DNA of 64,000 nt, taken from positions 62,001-126,000 of the forward strand of contig NZ_JAOARO010000077.1 of the NCBI RefSeq assembly GCF_025211055.1, given 5' to 3'. A model generated the notes under the pieces. The model worked only from the letters and a program-made list of their open reading frames with translations, was not told where the DNA came from and searched no databases. Positions within the stretch are counted from its first letter, which is position 1, and the number at the start of each line of letters is the position of its first letter. Made by a program: the position numbers and the translations under genes. Of this stretch, positions 55,643-64,000 are shown piece by piece. Origin of the DNA: Vallitalea sp. (GTDB lineage Bacteria; Bacillota; Clostridia; Lachnospirales; Vallitaleaceae).

Positions 55643-56419
55643 CTAACTCAATCCCATATTATACTCTCTGATTCCCAATATATTGTCAAGCATATAATTA
55701 TAATAATCTTCTCCCAACTGATGCAAAAAGAAATGGTCTCCCTCAAATTCTTTTATAATAAACATGTTGGTTGTAACCAATCCCCATCTTTCCATTATTT
55801 TTTTACTAGCATCATAATCCTCTTTTCCTGCATGGGCTACAATAGGGATGTCAACTACTTCATCTTTGTAAGCTAAAGACTCATTTAACTTATAATCATT
55901 TTTTATTGCTGGTATTATAACCCTCAGTATTTCCTCATTTTCCAAAATATCTGAAGGTGTTCCATTGTTTCTTTTCAATTCTTTTACTAATTCATCGTCT
56001 TCCATGTAAGTCTGATACCTATCTTTTATATCATCAATAGGTGCATGTCTACCAGCAACAATTAATGAAGATGGCTTATTATGATAATCATTCTGTAATA
56101 GGTAGGCAGTTTTAAAAGCTATCATTGCTCCCATACTATGACCGTATAGTGTATAATCTTGTCCACAGGATACTTCATTTATGGCTTTAGCTACTTGAGG
56201 AATCAACTCTTCATAGTTAGAGATATATTCTTCCGTCATTCTCGTTGCTTTACCTGGTAATTCAATAGAGAATATATCTATATCAGTATCATATATCATC
56301 CAAGGTCTGTAAGTAGAAGCACTTCCTCCTGCATGATGGAAACAAAATACTTTATGTTTTTTCTTATCTTTCAATGAATTCATATCTTTGAATGGAAACC
56401 ATTTCTTATACCTTTCCAT
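55643..56419 (-). CDS. Type II (GrsT-like) thioesterase
   Basis: Alpha/beta-hydrolase thioesterase of the kind that normally edits acyl groups on carrier proteins of nonribosomal peptide or polyketide synthases. Features: opening KVFCFHHAGGSASTYRPW (the family's HAGG oxyanion loop), nucleophile Ser in YGHSMGAMIAF, and catalytic His in FEGDHFFLHQ, with D in GKEDYDAS. Length 258 matches GrsT/SrfAD. It is the last gene of the men operon, two bases after the hotdog thioesterase, with no synthase or carrier protein nearby. It might hydrolyse a DHNA-CoA-related or carrier-bound thioester; the substrate is not predictable. Confidence 0.9.
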   Translation of the reverse strand: MERYKKWFPFKDMNSLKDKKKHKVFCFHHAGGSASTYRPWMIYDTDIDIFSIELPGKATRMTEEYISNYEELIPQVAKAINEVSCGQDYTLYGHSMGAMIAFKTAYLLQNDYHNKPSSLIVAGRHAPIDDIKDRYQTYMEDDELVKELKRNNGTPSDILENEEILRVIIPAIKNDYKLNESLAYKDEVVDIPIVAHAGKEDYDASKKIMERWGLVTTNMFIIKEFEGDHFFLHQLGEDYYNYMLDNILGIREYNMGLS

Positions 56420-56421
56420 GA

Positions 56422-56823
56422 TTAGCTATTTTCCCCTTTCTCCACTTTAGTACTATCCTGCTCCATTATGGCATTAGTCACATTAACTACCGATATTAAT
56501 TTATTTCTTTCATCTTTTACTTCAATAGTCCATAGATGGGTTCGGTTACCTCTATGAATCAGTCTTCCTGTTCCCTGTAAATAACCACCTATATTTTTTG
56601 GTCTAAGATGATTAGCAGTTATATTCTGACCTACAGCCATGTAGTTTTCATCAAGAATATTCTTTGAACCTAAACCAGCCAATGTCTCTGCAAAAGTAAT
56701 TGTCAAGCCTCCATGAACTATCCCATAACTCTGATTATAAAAATCAGTGATATCTATTCTTGCTTCAATATAACTATCTTCTAGTATTATATTCTTGATA
56801 TCCATAACCTGTAAAATATTCAA
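56422..56823 (-). CDS. Hotdog thioesterase, probable DHNA-CoA thioesterase
   Basis: A 133-residue PaaI/YdiI-type hotdog thioesterase. The family motif reads GIVHGGLTITFAETLAG, with the HGG turn and the catalytic Glu on the central helix. ANHLRPKNIGGYLQGTGRLIHRGNRTHLWTIEV is the usual second half. In the menaquinone pathway a protein of this fold (MenI; YdiI in E. coli) releases 1,4-dihydroxy-2-naphthoate from its CoA ester, the step missing from the other genes here. Position four bases after menC makes that the best guess. Translation starts at TTG (56823) with AAGGAGG upstream. Confidence 0.82.
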   Translation of the reverse strand: MNILQVMDIKNIILEDSYIEARIDITDFYNQSYGIVHGGLTITFAETLAGLGSKNILDENYMAVGQNITANHLRPKNIGGYLQGTGRLIHRGNRTHLWTIEVKDERNKLISVVNVTNAIMEQDSTKVEKGENS

Positions 56824-56826
56824 AAG

Positions 56827-57936
56827 CTATACCTCCTTTTTATTGTAATATATAGTATATTTTTTAAGTCTATCTATATTTACTTCATAACCGAAACTAT
56901 TATTACTGCTTAATTTATAATAACTCTTCTTAAATTCAAGTGGTGGATATATCAAATCTTCATTAAAATATCTGGAACTTGAAGATAAGTCCCCTTCTAT
57001 AAAATTATCTCCCAAAAATGCAAGATTAACTTGTATCATCTTCCCAATGCTGCTTTCAACCATACTTCCCATCCAAAAGGGTATACTCTCAGCTCTACAT
57101 ATCTTAATGGCTTCTTTTGTATAATACATACCCCCTAATCTTGAACATTTTATATTAAGCATTTTAATTGCTTGTAGTGAAATAGCTCTTTTTAGCTCTT
57201 TTGTATTCATAATGCTTTCATCAAGACATATGGGAGTTATCAACTGTTTTTGTAACCACGCAAGTTCTTTTATTTTTTTGAATTTAATTGGTTCTTCTAT
57301 ACAAATAAAATTCATAGAATCATATATCTTAAGTTCTTTTATATCATCTAAAGTAAAACTCCTATTAGCGTCTAATAAGAATCTAAGGTTAGGAAAACCA
57401 TGTACAATTTTAATTATCTTAGGTAGACTGGTTTTCGGTTTTATTTTTAGTTTGAACCTTTTATATCCCTCATTATAGTATTTTCTAATATTATAAGTTA
57501 ATTCTTCATACTCCATATCACCAAGTGCTATACCACCTTTTATCTTATCCTTTAAGATCTCTCTATCAAATAGATAATCTATAGCTTTTATATTATTTGT
57601 TCTGCAATATAAGTCTATTAAAGCTGATTCTATAGCTGCTATAGTCATTGGATATTTATTATCTATGATTTTATGAATTTCCAAAGGGTCATCTATTTGT
57701 AGATTCAATAATCTATCTATATACTCATTTTCTAAGATATGTAATGATTTATCAATGGTTTCATCTGTATAAAAGGGTTTATTAAAAGCAACTACTTCAC
57801 CATATCCATAACTTCCATTATAATCTGTTATCTTTATCACTATAGTTTCCCTTTTACCTAGACTTGTTTTGGCCGAAGTGAATGTAAACTTGATATTAAG
57901 ATGTATTTTAAAAAGTTCAACTCTCTTTATCTTCAT
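56827..57936 (-). CDS. menC: o-Succinylbenzoate synthase
   Basis: Enolase-superfamily dehydratase converting SHCHC to o-succinylbenzoate. The catalytic pieces are visible: KLKIKPK (KxK general base), metal ligands in FLLDANRSF, CIEEPI and CLDESI, and the second lysine in MLNIKCSRLGG. The 369-residue length and sequence style are those of the OSBS/N-acylamino-acid racemase subgroup common in Firmicutes; the men neighbours settle the OSBS role. The ATG at 57936 has GAGGAG eight bases upstream, and the gene overlaps the end of menE by 20 bp. Confidence 0.9.
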   Translation of the reverse strand: MKIKRVELFKIHLNIKFTFTSAKTSLGKRETIVIKITDYNGSYGYGEVVAFNKPFYTDETIDKSLHILENEYIDRLLNLQIDDPLEIHKIIDNKYPMTIAAIESALIDLYCRTNNIKAIDYLFDREILKDKIKGGIALGDMEYEELTYNIRKYYNEGYKRFKLKIKPKTSLPKIIKIVHGFPNLRFLLDANRSFTLDDIKELKIYDSMNFICIEEPIKFKKIKELAWLQKQLITPICLDESIMNTKELKRAISLQAIKMLNIKCSRLGGMYYTKEAIKICRAESIPFWMGSMVESSIGKMIQVNLAFLGDNFIEGDLSSSSRYFNEDLIYPPLEFKKSYYKLSSNNSFGYEVNIDRLKKYTIYYNKKEV

Positions 57937-59335
57937 ATTCACAACTCCTCAAAGCTTTTTTCATTATTTTTCCTGTGTAATTCTTAGGTAGACTATCTCT
58001 AAAAATTATCTCTTTTGGGATTTTATAATTAGCTAACTGGGATTTTAAATATTTTAGTATATCCTCTCTGGATAATTCTGTAACAATATATAGTATTGGT
58101 ACATTACCCCATTTAGAATCTTTTTTTGATATGACAGCGCACTCATTTACATAAGGATTATTATATAGAATGTTTTCAATCTCTAAAGGATATATGTTTT
58201 CACCTCCAGAAATAATTAAGTTGGATCTTCTATCAAGGATATATAAAAATCCATCATCATCAAAATAACCAATATCTCCAGTAGAAAAATATCCTGATAA
58301 TCTATTTTTATGTAAATACCCTTTCATAAGCATAGGTGATTTTATTGTTATCTCCCCTGCTATGTAACCATCTTTTGTATGTTCCAAAAACTTGTCCGTA
58401 TTTATCTTAATATCTACATATTTCATTGGTTTTCCTACTGATTTTATTTTTTCTAAGTTATCCATAACATTAAAATTAACTACTTGACTAGTGGTCTCAG
58501 TCATACCATAACTTTTGTAGATAGGAATATTCAATTTTGTTGATTTATTAATCAAATCATCTTCTATAAATTCTCCACCTAGAAGCATGACTCTAAGATT
58601 ATGTTCTTCTATTTTATCTATTATCCTTCTTAACATAGTAGGTACCATAGATACCATATTAATCTTATTATTGTTTATTAGATATATAACTTTTTCTTCG
58701 TCGAAGCTTTCTAATATAGTAATTCTTGTACCATTATACAGACTTCTTAGTAATACCATTAATCCTCCCACATGAAACATAGGAAGAACTAACAACCAAT
58801 TGTCATCTGGGCAGTATCCTAATGATTGTTTTGAAGCTTGTACATGACTTGTTATCTGATTTATTGTTATAGGAACAGACTTGAACCTGCCAGTTGTAGC
58901 ACTGGTATTCATGATGAATAATACTTTGTCATTATTATGATTTTTGTTCTTATTACTATCAATAGGAATTATAATAGTCTCTTTCTCATTAGGCTCGTTA
59001 ATATGTGTACCAAATACCTCTTTGAATGAAATGTATCTGTTATCACTTGAAAAAACCACTGTTATATCTAGCTCATCAATTTGTTCCTTTATCTCATTAT
59101 TTTTTAGCATAGAATTTAGAAGTAGGGTCTCTACTTCTAAATTCATTAAGGCTAATAACATCATTGCGAATTCCACTGAATTATTAGATATGATTGCAAC
59201 TCTTTTATTATCTCCTATATATTTTTTTAATTTTATTATAAGTTCATTTGTCTTTATATACACTTGTTTATATGTAAGTGAATTAATGAATATTTTATTT
59301 GGTATAGTCTGACTATACTTATATAGTTGGTTCAT
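57917..59335 (-). CDS. menE: o-Succinylbenzoate-CoA ligase
   Basis: Acyl-CoA synthetase (ANL superfamily) activating o-succinylbenzoate to its CoA ester. The ATP loop is a slightly variant MNTSATTGRFKSVP. YGMTETTSQV, the hinge GDIGYFDDDGFLYILDRRSN and the C-terminal catalytic lysine in KNYTGKIMKKAL are intact. Two starts are close: ATG 59335 with GGTG six bases upstream, used here, and ATG 59347, which overlaps the menB stop. It sits between menB and menC in the DHNA operon. Confidence 0.92.
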   Translation of the reverse strand: MNQLYKYSQTIPNKIFINSLTYKQVYIKTNELIIKLKKYIGDNKRVAIISNNSVEFAMMLLALMNLEVETLLLNSMLKNNEIKEQIDELDITVVFSSDNRYISFKEVFGTHINEPNEKETIIIPIDSNKNKNHNNDKVLFIMNTSATTGRFKSVPITINQITSHVQASKQSLGYCPDDNWLLVLPMFHVGGLMVLLRSLYNGTRITILESFDEEKVIYLINNNKINMVSMVPTMLRRIIDKIEEHNLRVMLLGGEFIEDDLINKSTKLNIPIYKSYGMTETTSQVVNFNVMDNLEKIKSVGKPMKYVDIKINTDKFLEHTKDGYIAGEITIKSPMLMKGYLHKNRLSGYFSTGDIGYFDDDGFLYILDRRSNLIISGGENIYPLEIENILYNNPYVNECAVISKKDSKWGNVPILYIVTELSREDILKYLKSQLANYKIPKEIIFRDSLPKNYTGKIMKKALRSCEYEDKES

Positions 59336-59346
59336 AGTTATCACCA

Positions 59347-60189
59347 TCAAGGAAATTTATAAAACCTATCAAACTCTGGTTCTCTCTTTTCTTTGAAAGC
59401 ATCTCTGCCTTCTTTACCTTCCTCACTAGTATAGAATAATAGTGTTGCATCACCTGCTAATTGCTGTAATCCTGCTATACCATCAGTATCAGCATTAAAT
59501 GAAGATTTTAAGAACCTTAGAGCAGTAGGTGAGTGCTTCAATATTTCTTTTGCCCAATTTACAGTTTCATTTTCTAATTGGTCAAATGGTACTACTGTAT
59601 TTACAAGACTCATTTGAAGTGCTTCCTTAGCAGTGTATTGTCTGCATAGATACCATATTTCTCTTGCTTTTTTATGTCCAACTATTCTAGCAAGATATCC
59701 AGCACCATATCCCCCGTCAAAGGAGCCAACTTTTGGTCCTGTTTGTCCAAATTTAGCATTCTCTGAAGCTATAGTTAAATCGCAGACTATATGTAGAACA
59801 TGTCCTCCTCCAATTGCAAAACCATTTACCATTGCAATTACTGGCTTTGGTATAATCCTTATTAGATGCTGCAAGTCTAGAACATTTAATCTTGGAATCC
59901 TATCATCTCCCACATAACCTCCGTTACCTCTAACCTTCTGATCACCACCTGAACAAAATGCTTCTTTTTCTTCACCTTCACCATGATTAGCTCCAGTTAG
60001 GATAATAACTCCAATACTGCTATCTTCTCTAGCCACTGTAAATGCATCTATTAGTTCCATTACTGTTTTTGGTCTGAACGCATTTCTTACATGAGGTCTA
60101 TTTATAGTAATCTTAGCGATCCCCTCATGAGTTTCGTATATAACATCTTCATAATTTCTAATTCCTTTGGTCCAATTAATCTTATTCAT
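59347..60189 (-). CDS. menB: 1,4-Dihydroxy-2-naphthoyl-CoA synthase
   Basis: Crotonase-fold enzyme that cyclises o-succinylbenzoyl-CoA to DHNA-CoA. Diagnostic blocks are [35 protein letters not shown] and [25 protein letters not shown]. The Gly in the [11 protein letters not shown] segment is the form of bicarbonate-dependent (type I) MenB such as that of E. coli. Length 280 is normal. GGAGGTATTAC precedes the ATG. It follows menH by 24 bp and precedes menE with overlapping stop/start. Confidence 0.96.
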   Translation of the reverse strand: MNKINWTKGIRNYEDVIYETHEGIAKITINRPHVRNAFRPKTVMELIDAFTVAREDSSIGVIILTGANHGEGEEKEAFCSGGDQKVRGNGGYVGDDRIPRLNVLDLQHLIRIIPKPVIAMVNGFAIGGGHVLHIVCDLTIASENAKFGQTGPKVGSFDGGYGAGYLARIVGHKKAREIWYLCRQYTAKEALQMSLVNTVVPFDQLENETVNWAKEILKHSPTALRFLKSSFNADTDGIAGLQQLAGDATLLFYTSEEGKEGRDAFKEKREPEFDRFYKFP

Positions 60190-60213
60190 GTAATACCTCC
60201 ATTAATTAATTTA

Positions 60214-61020
60214 TTATAATATTTTGGTTTGTCTTATATTATGTAATAACTTATTTATTGACTGAGTTTTTTCCATATGAACATTATGTCCACTTGATTC
60301 TACCCTAACATGGTTTATATTTCTTATTAGCTCAGTTAATTCCTCACCTATAGATGTATATTTCTTATCTAATTCACCACTAATAAATGTGACACCTATA
60401 TTAAGTTTATATAATTCACTTTTTAGGCAATTAATTCTACCTTGACTAAAACCTATAAGTGAGTTGGATAAGCCTTGTATATTATTACTGAGTCTAATTT
60501 TCTTTATAGCATTTCTAACATCATCCTTTAACATTTTTTGAGTTTCAAATATTGATATGTTACTCCAATAGGATTCAAACCACTCTATTCCATTATATCT
60601 TATGTCTTCAGCTAATCTACAATCACTGTAATAACGTTTATTACGCATTGATTCGTCTTCTATACCATAAGAAGATGATTCTAAGATAAGATGACTTAAC
60701 TCTTCTTGATATAAAAAAGCATATGCTAAAGCTATTCGTCCTCCCATTGAGTAACCATATAAAATATACTTTGTATCAGTTATAGTATTAATAATATAGT
60801 TAATTGCTTTTACTAAATATTTTACATTATAATATTTCATATCTTTTGGCGACTGGGTTTTTCCATGTCCTATGAGGTCTATAAAAATCCTCTTATAACC
60901 TATACAATCTAAATACCTGAAAGTACTAATGTTTTCTGAGAAACCATGTAAAAACACCATAGGTATTCCATTACCTTCAACTTCTACATTGTAATTAATA
61001 TCATCATATTTTATCTTCAT
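60214..61020 (-). CDS. menH: SHCHC synthase (alpha/beta hydrolase)
   Basis: Probable 2-succinyl-6-hydroxy-2,4-cyclohexadiene-1-carboxylate synthase, which eliminates pyruvate from the MenD product. It is an alpha/beta hydrolase with MVFLHGFSENISTFRYL, nucleophile Ser in LYGYSMGGRIALAYA, Asp in ISGELDKKY and His in VESSGHNVHMEK. Length 268 fits. General hydrolases look similar, but placement eight bases after menD in an otherwise complete men set makes MenH the natural assignment. Confidence 0.88.
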   Translation of the reverse strand: MKIKYDDINYNVEVEGNGIPMVFLHGFSENISTFRYLDCIGYKRIFIDLIGHGKTQSPKDMKYYNVKYLVKAINYIINTITDTKYILYGYSMGGRIALAYAFLYQEELSHLILESSSYGIEDESMRNKRYYSDCRLAEDIRYNGIEWFESYWSNISIFETQKMLKDDVRNAIKKIRLSNNIQGLSNSLIGFSQGRINCLKSELYKLNIGVTFISGELDKKYTSIGEELTELIRNINHVRVESSGHNVHMEKTQSINKLLHNIRQTKIL

Positions 61021-61028
61021 AACCTTAC

Positions 61029-62690
61029 CTAATATTTTTCCGTAATCAATTTATGTATTTTTTTACTTTCTTTTGAATCTATCATGACTTCTAGTAAGTT
61101 GACACCTTTTGATTCAATAGCTTTCAAAAATCTTGTCTCAAAATCTTCATAATTATTAATTAAGCTATATTTGATATTGTATAGGGTAGTTAGTCCACTG
61201 AAATCAATACCATGTTTAGTTAAAAACAAGTATTCAAAATTCCTTTCCTTACTCTGTGGCAGATATCTAAATATCCCACCGCCCCCGTTATTGATAAGTA
61301 CTATAATAATATCAGCACCTTCCATTTGAGAGACTAACAGACCGTTCAAGTCATGATAGAAAGATAAATCCCCTATAAGTAAAACTGTATTCTCTGCAAC
61401 CTGTGAAACACCTAGTGAAGAGGAAACAATTCCATCAATTCCATTAGCTCCTCTATTACAAAGTATCTTGATATTCTTCTTATATTTATCTCTGAAATAA
61501 CTATCTACATGTCGGATTGACATACTATTAGCAACAAATAATCTAGTATCTTCCTTCATGGATTTTTCCATAATCTTTATTATATTGCCTTCAACTATAG
61601 TTTTTTCTTTTACCACATCATCTATGTTTTTGGTGTATCTTGTTTGAAGATTAATCCATTTATTAAGATAACTACAATCACTTAGGTTATAATTAATCAG
61701 GTTACAAAACTTTTGTTCACCAGATACAATATAATCTGTAATAGAAAGAGTTGAACTAACATAGCTAAACTCTGGTGCAACCTTAATATATCTAACATTC
61801 TCATTATATTTTATAAATTTATTTAAAGGTTTTGATACAAAAACATCTCCAAAGTGAATTATATAATCTACTTTTAATTCTGAATATATCTCTTCATTCT
61901 TCAATATAGAATCATATGTATATATGATATTTTTACTCTCCCTACTTCTAAAATTAGAAATAGGGTCAGCTAATATTGGAACTTTAAGTTTTTCTGATAA
62001 AGCTATTACTTCATCAAAATAATTTTGATTGGTATCAACACCACATATGATGATACCCGATTGGTACTTAGAAAAATCTACGTCTAAGCTACAATCATTA
62101 CCATTATATAATTCATTAAAATTATAATTATGTTTTCTTCTACCTAGAGTAAAATCTAGTTTATCAAATTCAGGAACTAAAGGATCTCGCAATGGTACAT
62201 TGATATGAACAACCCCCTTAGGTAGAGCCATAGCCATACTGTAACTTCTATCTATCACTGTCCTCACATATCTATAATATAGTTCATCATCTTTTGGTAA
62301 TGCCAGTTCTTCATAATGTTTAACAAAATTATTATATATATTGTTTTGATTTATTGATTGAGGTGCACCAACATTCCTTAGTTCATGGGGTCTATCTGAC
62401 GTAAGTACTATTAGTGGTATCTTAGAAGTTGCTGCTTCTGTAATAGCTGGCAAATAATTACAAGCTGCAGTACCAGAAGTACACACTAATATTACAGGTT
62501 CGCCTAATTCTTTTGCTATTCCCAGAGCGAAGAATCCAGCTGAACGTTCATCAATATTGATATATGTCTTAAAATCCCCTTCCATGAAAATCATGGATAA
62601 GGGTGTTGACCTAGACCCTGGACTAATTACTACATGTTTTATTCCTAATAAATATAATTCATCAATTAATGCTCCTATATAGTTAGTCAT
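61029..62690 (-). CDS. menD: SEPHCHC synthase MenD
   Basis: Thiamine-diphosphate enzyme joining isochorismate and 2-oxoglutarate in the first committed step of menaquinone/DHNA synthesis. Hallmarks: HVVISPGSRSTPLSM at the N terminus and NIDERSAGFFALGIAKELG with the catalytic Glu. RPHELRNVGAPQSINQ, CNRGANGIDGIVSSSLG and the ThDP motif LLIGDLSFYHDLNGLL with VLINNGGGGIF follow. The 553-residue length is standard. It starts 11 bp after menF and is followed by menH. Confidence 0.96.
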   Translation of the reverse strand: MTNYIGALIDELYLLGIKHVVISPGSRSTPLSMIFMEGDFKTYINIDERSAGFFALGIAKELGEPVILVCTSGTAACNYLPAITEAATSKIPLIVLTSDRPHELRNVGAPQSINQNNIYNNFVKHYEELALPKDDELYYRYVRTVIDRSYSMAMALPKGVVHINVPLRDPLVPEFDKLDFTLGRRKHNYNFNELYNGNDCSLDVDFSKYQSGIIICGVDTNQNYFDEVIALSEKLKVPILADPISNFRSRESKNIIYTYDSILKNEEIYSELKVDYIIHFGDVFVSKPLNKFIKYNENVRYIKVAPEFSYVSSTLSITDYIVSGEQKFCNLINYNLSDCSYLNKWINLQTRYTKNIDDVVKEKTIVEGNIIKIMEKSMKEDTRLFVANSMSIRHVDSYFRDKYKKNIKILCNRGANGIDGIVSSSLGVSQVAENTVLLIGDLSFYHDLNGLLVSQMEGADIIIVLINNGGGGIFRYLPQSKERNFEYLFLTKHGIDFSGLTTLYNIKYSLINNYEDFETRFLKAIESKGVNLLEVMIDSKESKKIHKLITEKY

Positions 62691-62701
62691 AAATTATCTC
62701 C

Positions 62702-63841
62702 TTACAAACACTCTAAAATAGTTTTAAGTTTGCCTTGTGTTTCTATATATTCTTTTTTACAATCTGAATTCTTGACTATTCCACAACCTGCATATCCATA
62801 GAGCTTATCATTTTCAATTATTCCCGATCTTATTCCAACTACAAATACACCATTACCAGATTCATCAATCACACCTATAGGTGAAGCATACATACCTCTT
62901 TCATGAGGTTCATATTTTCTTATTATTTCTAGGGCGATATCTCTTGGAGTACCTCCTAATGCAGGAGTTGGATGTAATCTATCTCTCCAAGTGATAATAT
63001 CATCAGTGCTATCTGTCATAAGTTTAGTATGTAGATGATATAGATTTTTTGCTTCCAAAAGTTTTCTTTTAGAAACATATGTATTATTACCGTATTTCTC
63101 TAAGGTCTTTTTGATTGTTGATACTACCAAATCATGTTCATGGGAATTCTTTTCATCTTTTAAAAATTCTTCTCTGTTCTTAGAATCATTTTTCTTATCC
63201 TTAAGGAGAGTCCCTGCTACAGCATGACTGATTATTTTATTTTTCTTCTTTTCTAATAATATTTCTGGTGTAGCTCCTAGAAAACACTTACTACCTTTGG
63301 AATAAGCAAAAATAAAGTTCCCTGAATTATTATCAATCAATCTTTTTATAATAAATTCTTCTCTTGGTCTCTTAGATAAATCAATGATAACCTCTCTTGA
63401 TAGAACAACCTTGTTAATTTTCTTTGTTAGTATTTTATCATAGCTAATACCAAATAGCTCTTTCCATTTATTATAATCTGTATTTGTAAGAGTATAATTA
63501 TAATACTCTTCGTTCATTGTAGTATCAGTAAACTTTCTATCTATACCTTGATAATATAGTGTCTGTTTATTATCCTTTATCTTAAGATAATATGAAAAAG
63601 CAATGTTTTCTGATGTAAAATCATTCCATATACTATCTTTTACAGTATTAAAAAAAGTTTTTGTAGAAAAAATATATTTGTATCCGTCAAAGCTTTCGTT
63701 GTGTTTAAAAGTCTTCAACCTCTTGGCACCCATTATTATTTCTTCTTCGTTCGGGTTATAAAACAAGAATTTTTCTTCATCTTGGAAATCATTCCAAAAA
63801 GAGAATATATTATTAAGATTCAATGATTTCTCTTTATACAT
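62702..63841 (-). CDS. menF: Isochorismate synthase
   Basis: Chorismate-utilising enzyme converting chorismate to isochorismate. The C-terminal chorismate-binding domain is intact: HAVAGTLLKDKKN, HEHDLVVSTIKKTL, LHPTPALGGTPRDIA, then HERGMYASPIGVID with catalytic Glu and GYAGCGIVKNSD with a closing E-x2-ET-x2-K. The ATG at 63841 (MYKEKSLN) has GAGG seven bases upstream and gives 379 residues; the frame opens at 63862. Salicylate or anthranilate synthase activity is less likely given the MenD neighbour. It follows a DAHP synthase gene by about 25 bp. Confidence 0.93.
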   Translation of the reverse strand: MYKEKSLNLNNIFSFWNDFQDEEKFLFYNPNEEEIIMGAKRLKTFKHNESFDGYKYIFSTKTFFNTVKDSIWNDFTSENIAFSYYLKIKDNKQTLYYQGIDRKFTDTTMNEEYYNYTLTNTDYNKWKELFGISYDKILTKKINKVVLSREVIIDLSKRPREEFIIKRLIDNNSGNFIFAYSKGSKCFLGATPEILLEKKKNKIISHAVAGTLLKDKKNDSKNREEFLKDEKNSHEHDLVVSTIKKTLEKYGNNTYVSKRKLLEAKNLYHLHTKLMTDSTDDIITWRDRLHPTPALGGTPRDIALEIIRKYEPHERGMYASPIGVIDESGNGVFVVGIRSGIIENDKLYGYAGCGIVKNSDCKKEYIETQGKLKTILECL

Positions 63842-63866
63842 ATAATAACCTCTCTTATACAATTAA

Positions 63867-64000
63867 TTAAGCAATATCTCTTCCTACAGCTTTTGCTAAT
63901 ACTCTTAGTTCCTTAACTAGTTTCTTATAACAAAATGGTGTCAATGTCTGCTTTCCATCTGATACTGCATTCTCTGGATCTTCGCAAACTTCTATTATTA
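63867..64000 (-). CDS. aroF: DAHP synthase, C-terminal end (gene continues beyond the window)
   Basis: Only the last about 44 codons are present, running off the right edge. The translated end (IIEVCEDPENAVSDGKQT followed by LTP, then LRVLAKAVGRDIA) matches the C terminus of 3-deoxy-7-phosphoheptulonate synthase of the AroF/AroG-beta type, where IEVHPNPExALSDGxQxL is conserved. The enzyme opens the shikimate pathway to chorismate, the substrate of menF, whose gene begins 25 bp downstream. Cotranscription would pull carbon directly into isochorismate. The His of EVHPNP reads Cys here. Confidence 0.78.
   Translation of the reverse strand, partial: IIEVCEDPENAVSDGKQTLTPFCYKKLVKELRVLAKAVGRDIA

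Noticed and set aside
55643..56419. NRPS/PKS biosynthetic cluster suggested by the GrsT-like thioesterase
   Set aside because: No adenylation-carrier or ketosynthase modules are in the window; the only adenylating enzyme is menE.
58944..59312. 122-codon + strand frame opposite menE
   Set aside because: Antisense to a complete menE with intact motifs; composition is a mirror of the coding strand.

Overview
The window is AT-rich DNA (about 30% GC by eye) with clostridial gene content: a spore-germination operon, a SleL/YaaH-type cortex hydrolase, the [FeFe]-hydrogenase maturase HydE, YesM/YesN-type two-component systems, a T-box leader and lipoprotein-dependent sugar ABC transporters. An anaerobic, motile, spore-forming, sugar-using Clostridia (Lachnospirales-like) is the most economical reading; genus cannot be fixed from the sequence alone. 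Most genes lie on the minus strand. No rRNA, tRNA, CRISPR array, transposase or prophage was seen.

Layout. 0-1.1 kb: a PAP2 phosphatase and a zinc-ribbon membrane protein. 1.2-8.8 kb: YesN-YesM two-component pair followed by mglB-mglA-mglC for galactose-type sugar uptake. 8.8-10.5 kb: trpB behind a T-box leader that carries two terminator-like hairpins. 10.6-15 kb: two chemoreceptors and a degenerate receiver/zinc-ribbon protein. 15.2-17.5 kb: a MocR-type regulator lacking its PLP lysine, divergent from an ECF S component. 17.6-24 kb: small membrane proteins, VanZ, a GerC-GerA-small-GerB operon and a possible Ig/SPOCS-like protein. 24-28.5 kb: DUF4397 protein, LysM-GH18 hydrolase, hydE, tcdA and an unknown gene. 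28.5-33.8 kb: long leader, then an ABC ATPase, a large secreted Ig-like protein and a MacB-type permease. 33.9-41.7 kb: a nucleoid-associated protein and two giant propeller/TPR/S41-protease paralogues, one with its catalytic serine lost. 41.9-45.7 kb: ROK regulator-nagA-nagB-CBM9-like. 45.9-55.5 kb: carbohydrate ABC transporter with a Gfo/Idh/MocA oxidoreductase, preceded by a solute-binding lipoprotein-histidine kinase-response regulator operon. 55.6-64 kb: an operon aroF(3' end)-menF-menD-menH-menB-menE-menC-hotdog thioesterase-type II thioesterase.

How the parts work together. Two separate YesMN systems each sit directly upstream of a sugar transporter, and the nag operon carries its own ROK repressor, so a large part of the window is regulated carbohydrate uptake. 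The last operon takes DAHP synthase output through chorismate and isochorismate to 1,4-dihydroxy-2-naphthoate (DHNA); every enzyme from menF to a likely DHNA-CoA thioesterase is present, but no prenyltransferase (menA) or methyltransferase (menG) is visible, and a GrsT-like thioesterase is appended.

The most unusual items are the DHNA operon with its type II thioesterase, the active/inactive S41 paralogue pair, two regulators with lost key residues (receiver Asp to Asn; MocR Lys to Thr), the doubled terminator in the trpB T-box leader, and the lipoprotein-kinase-regulator trio. All functional statements are inferred from recognised motifs; no database search was run.
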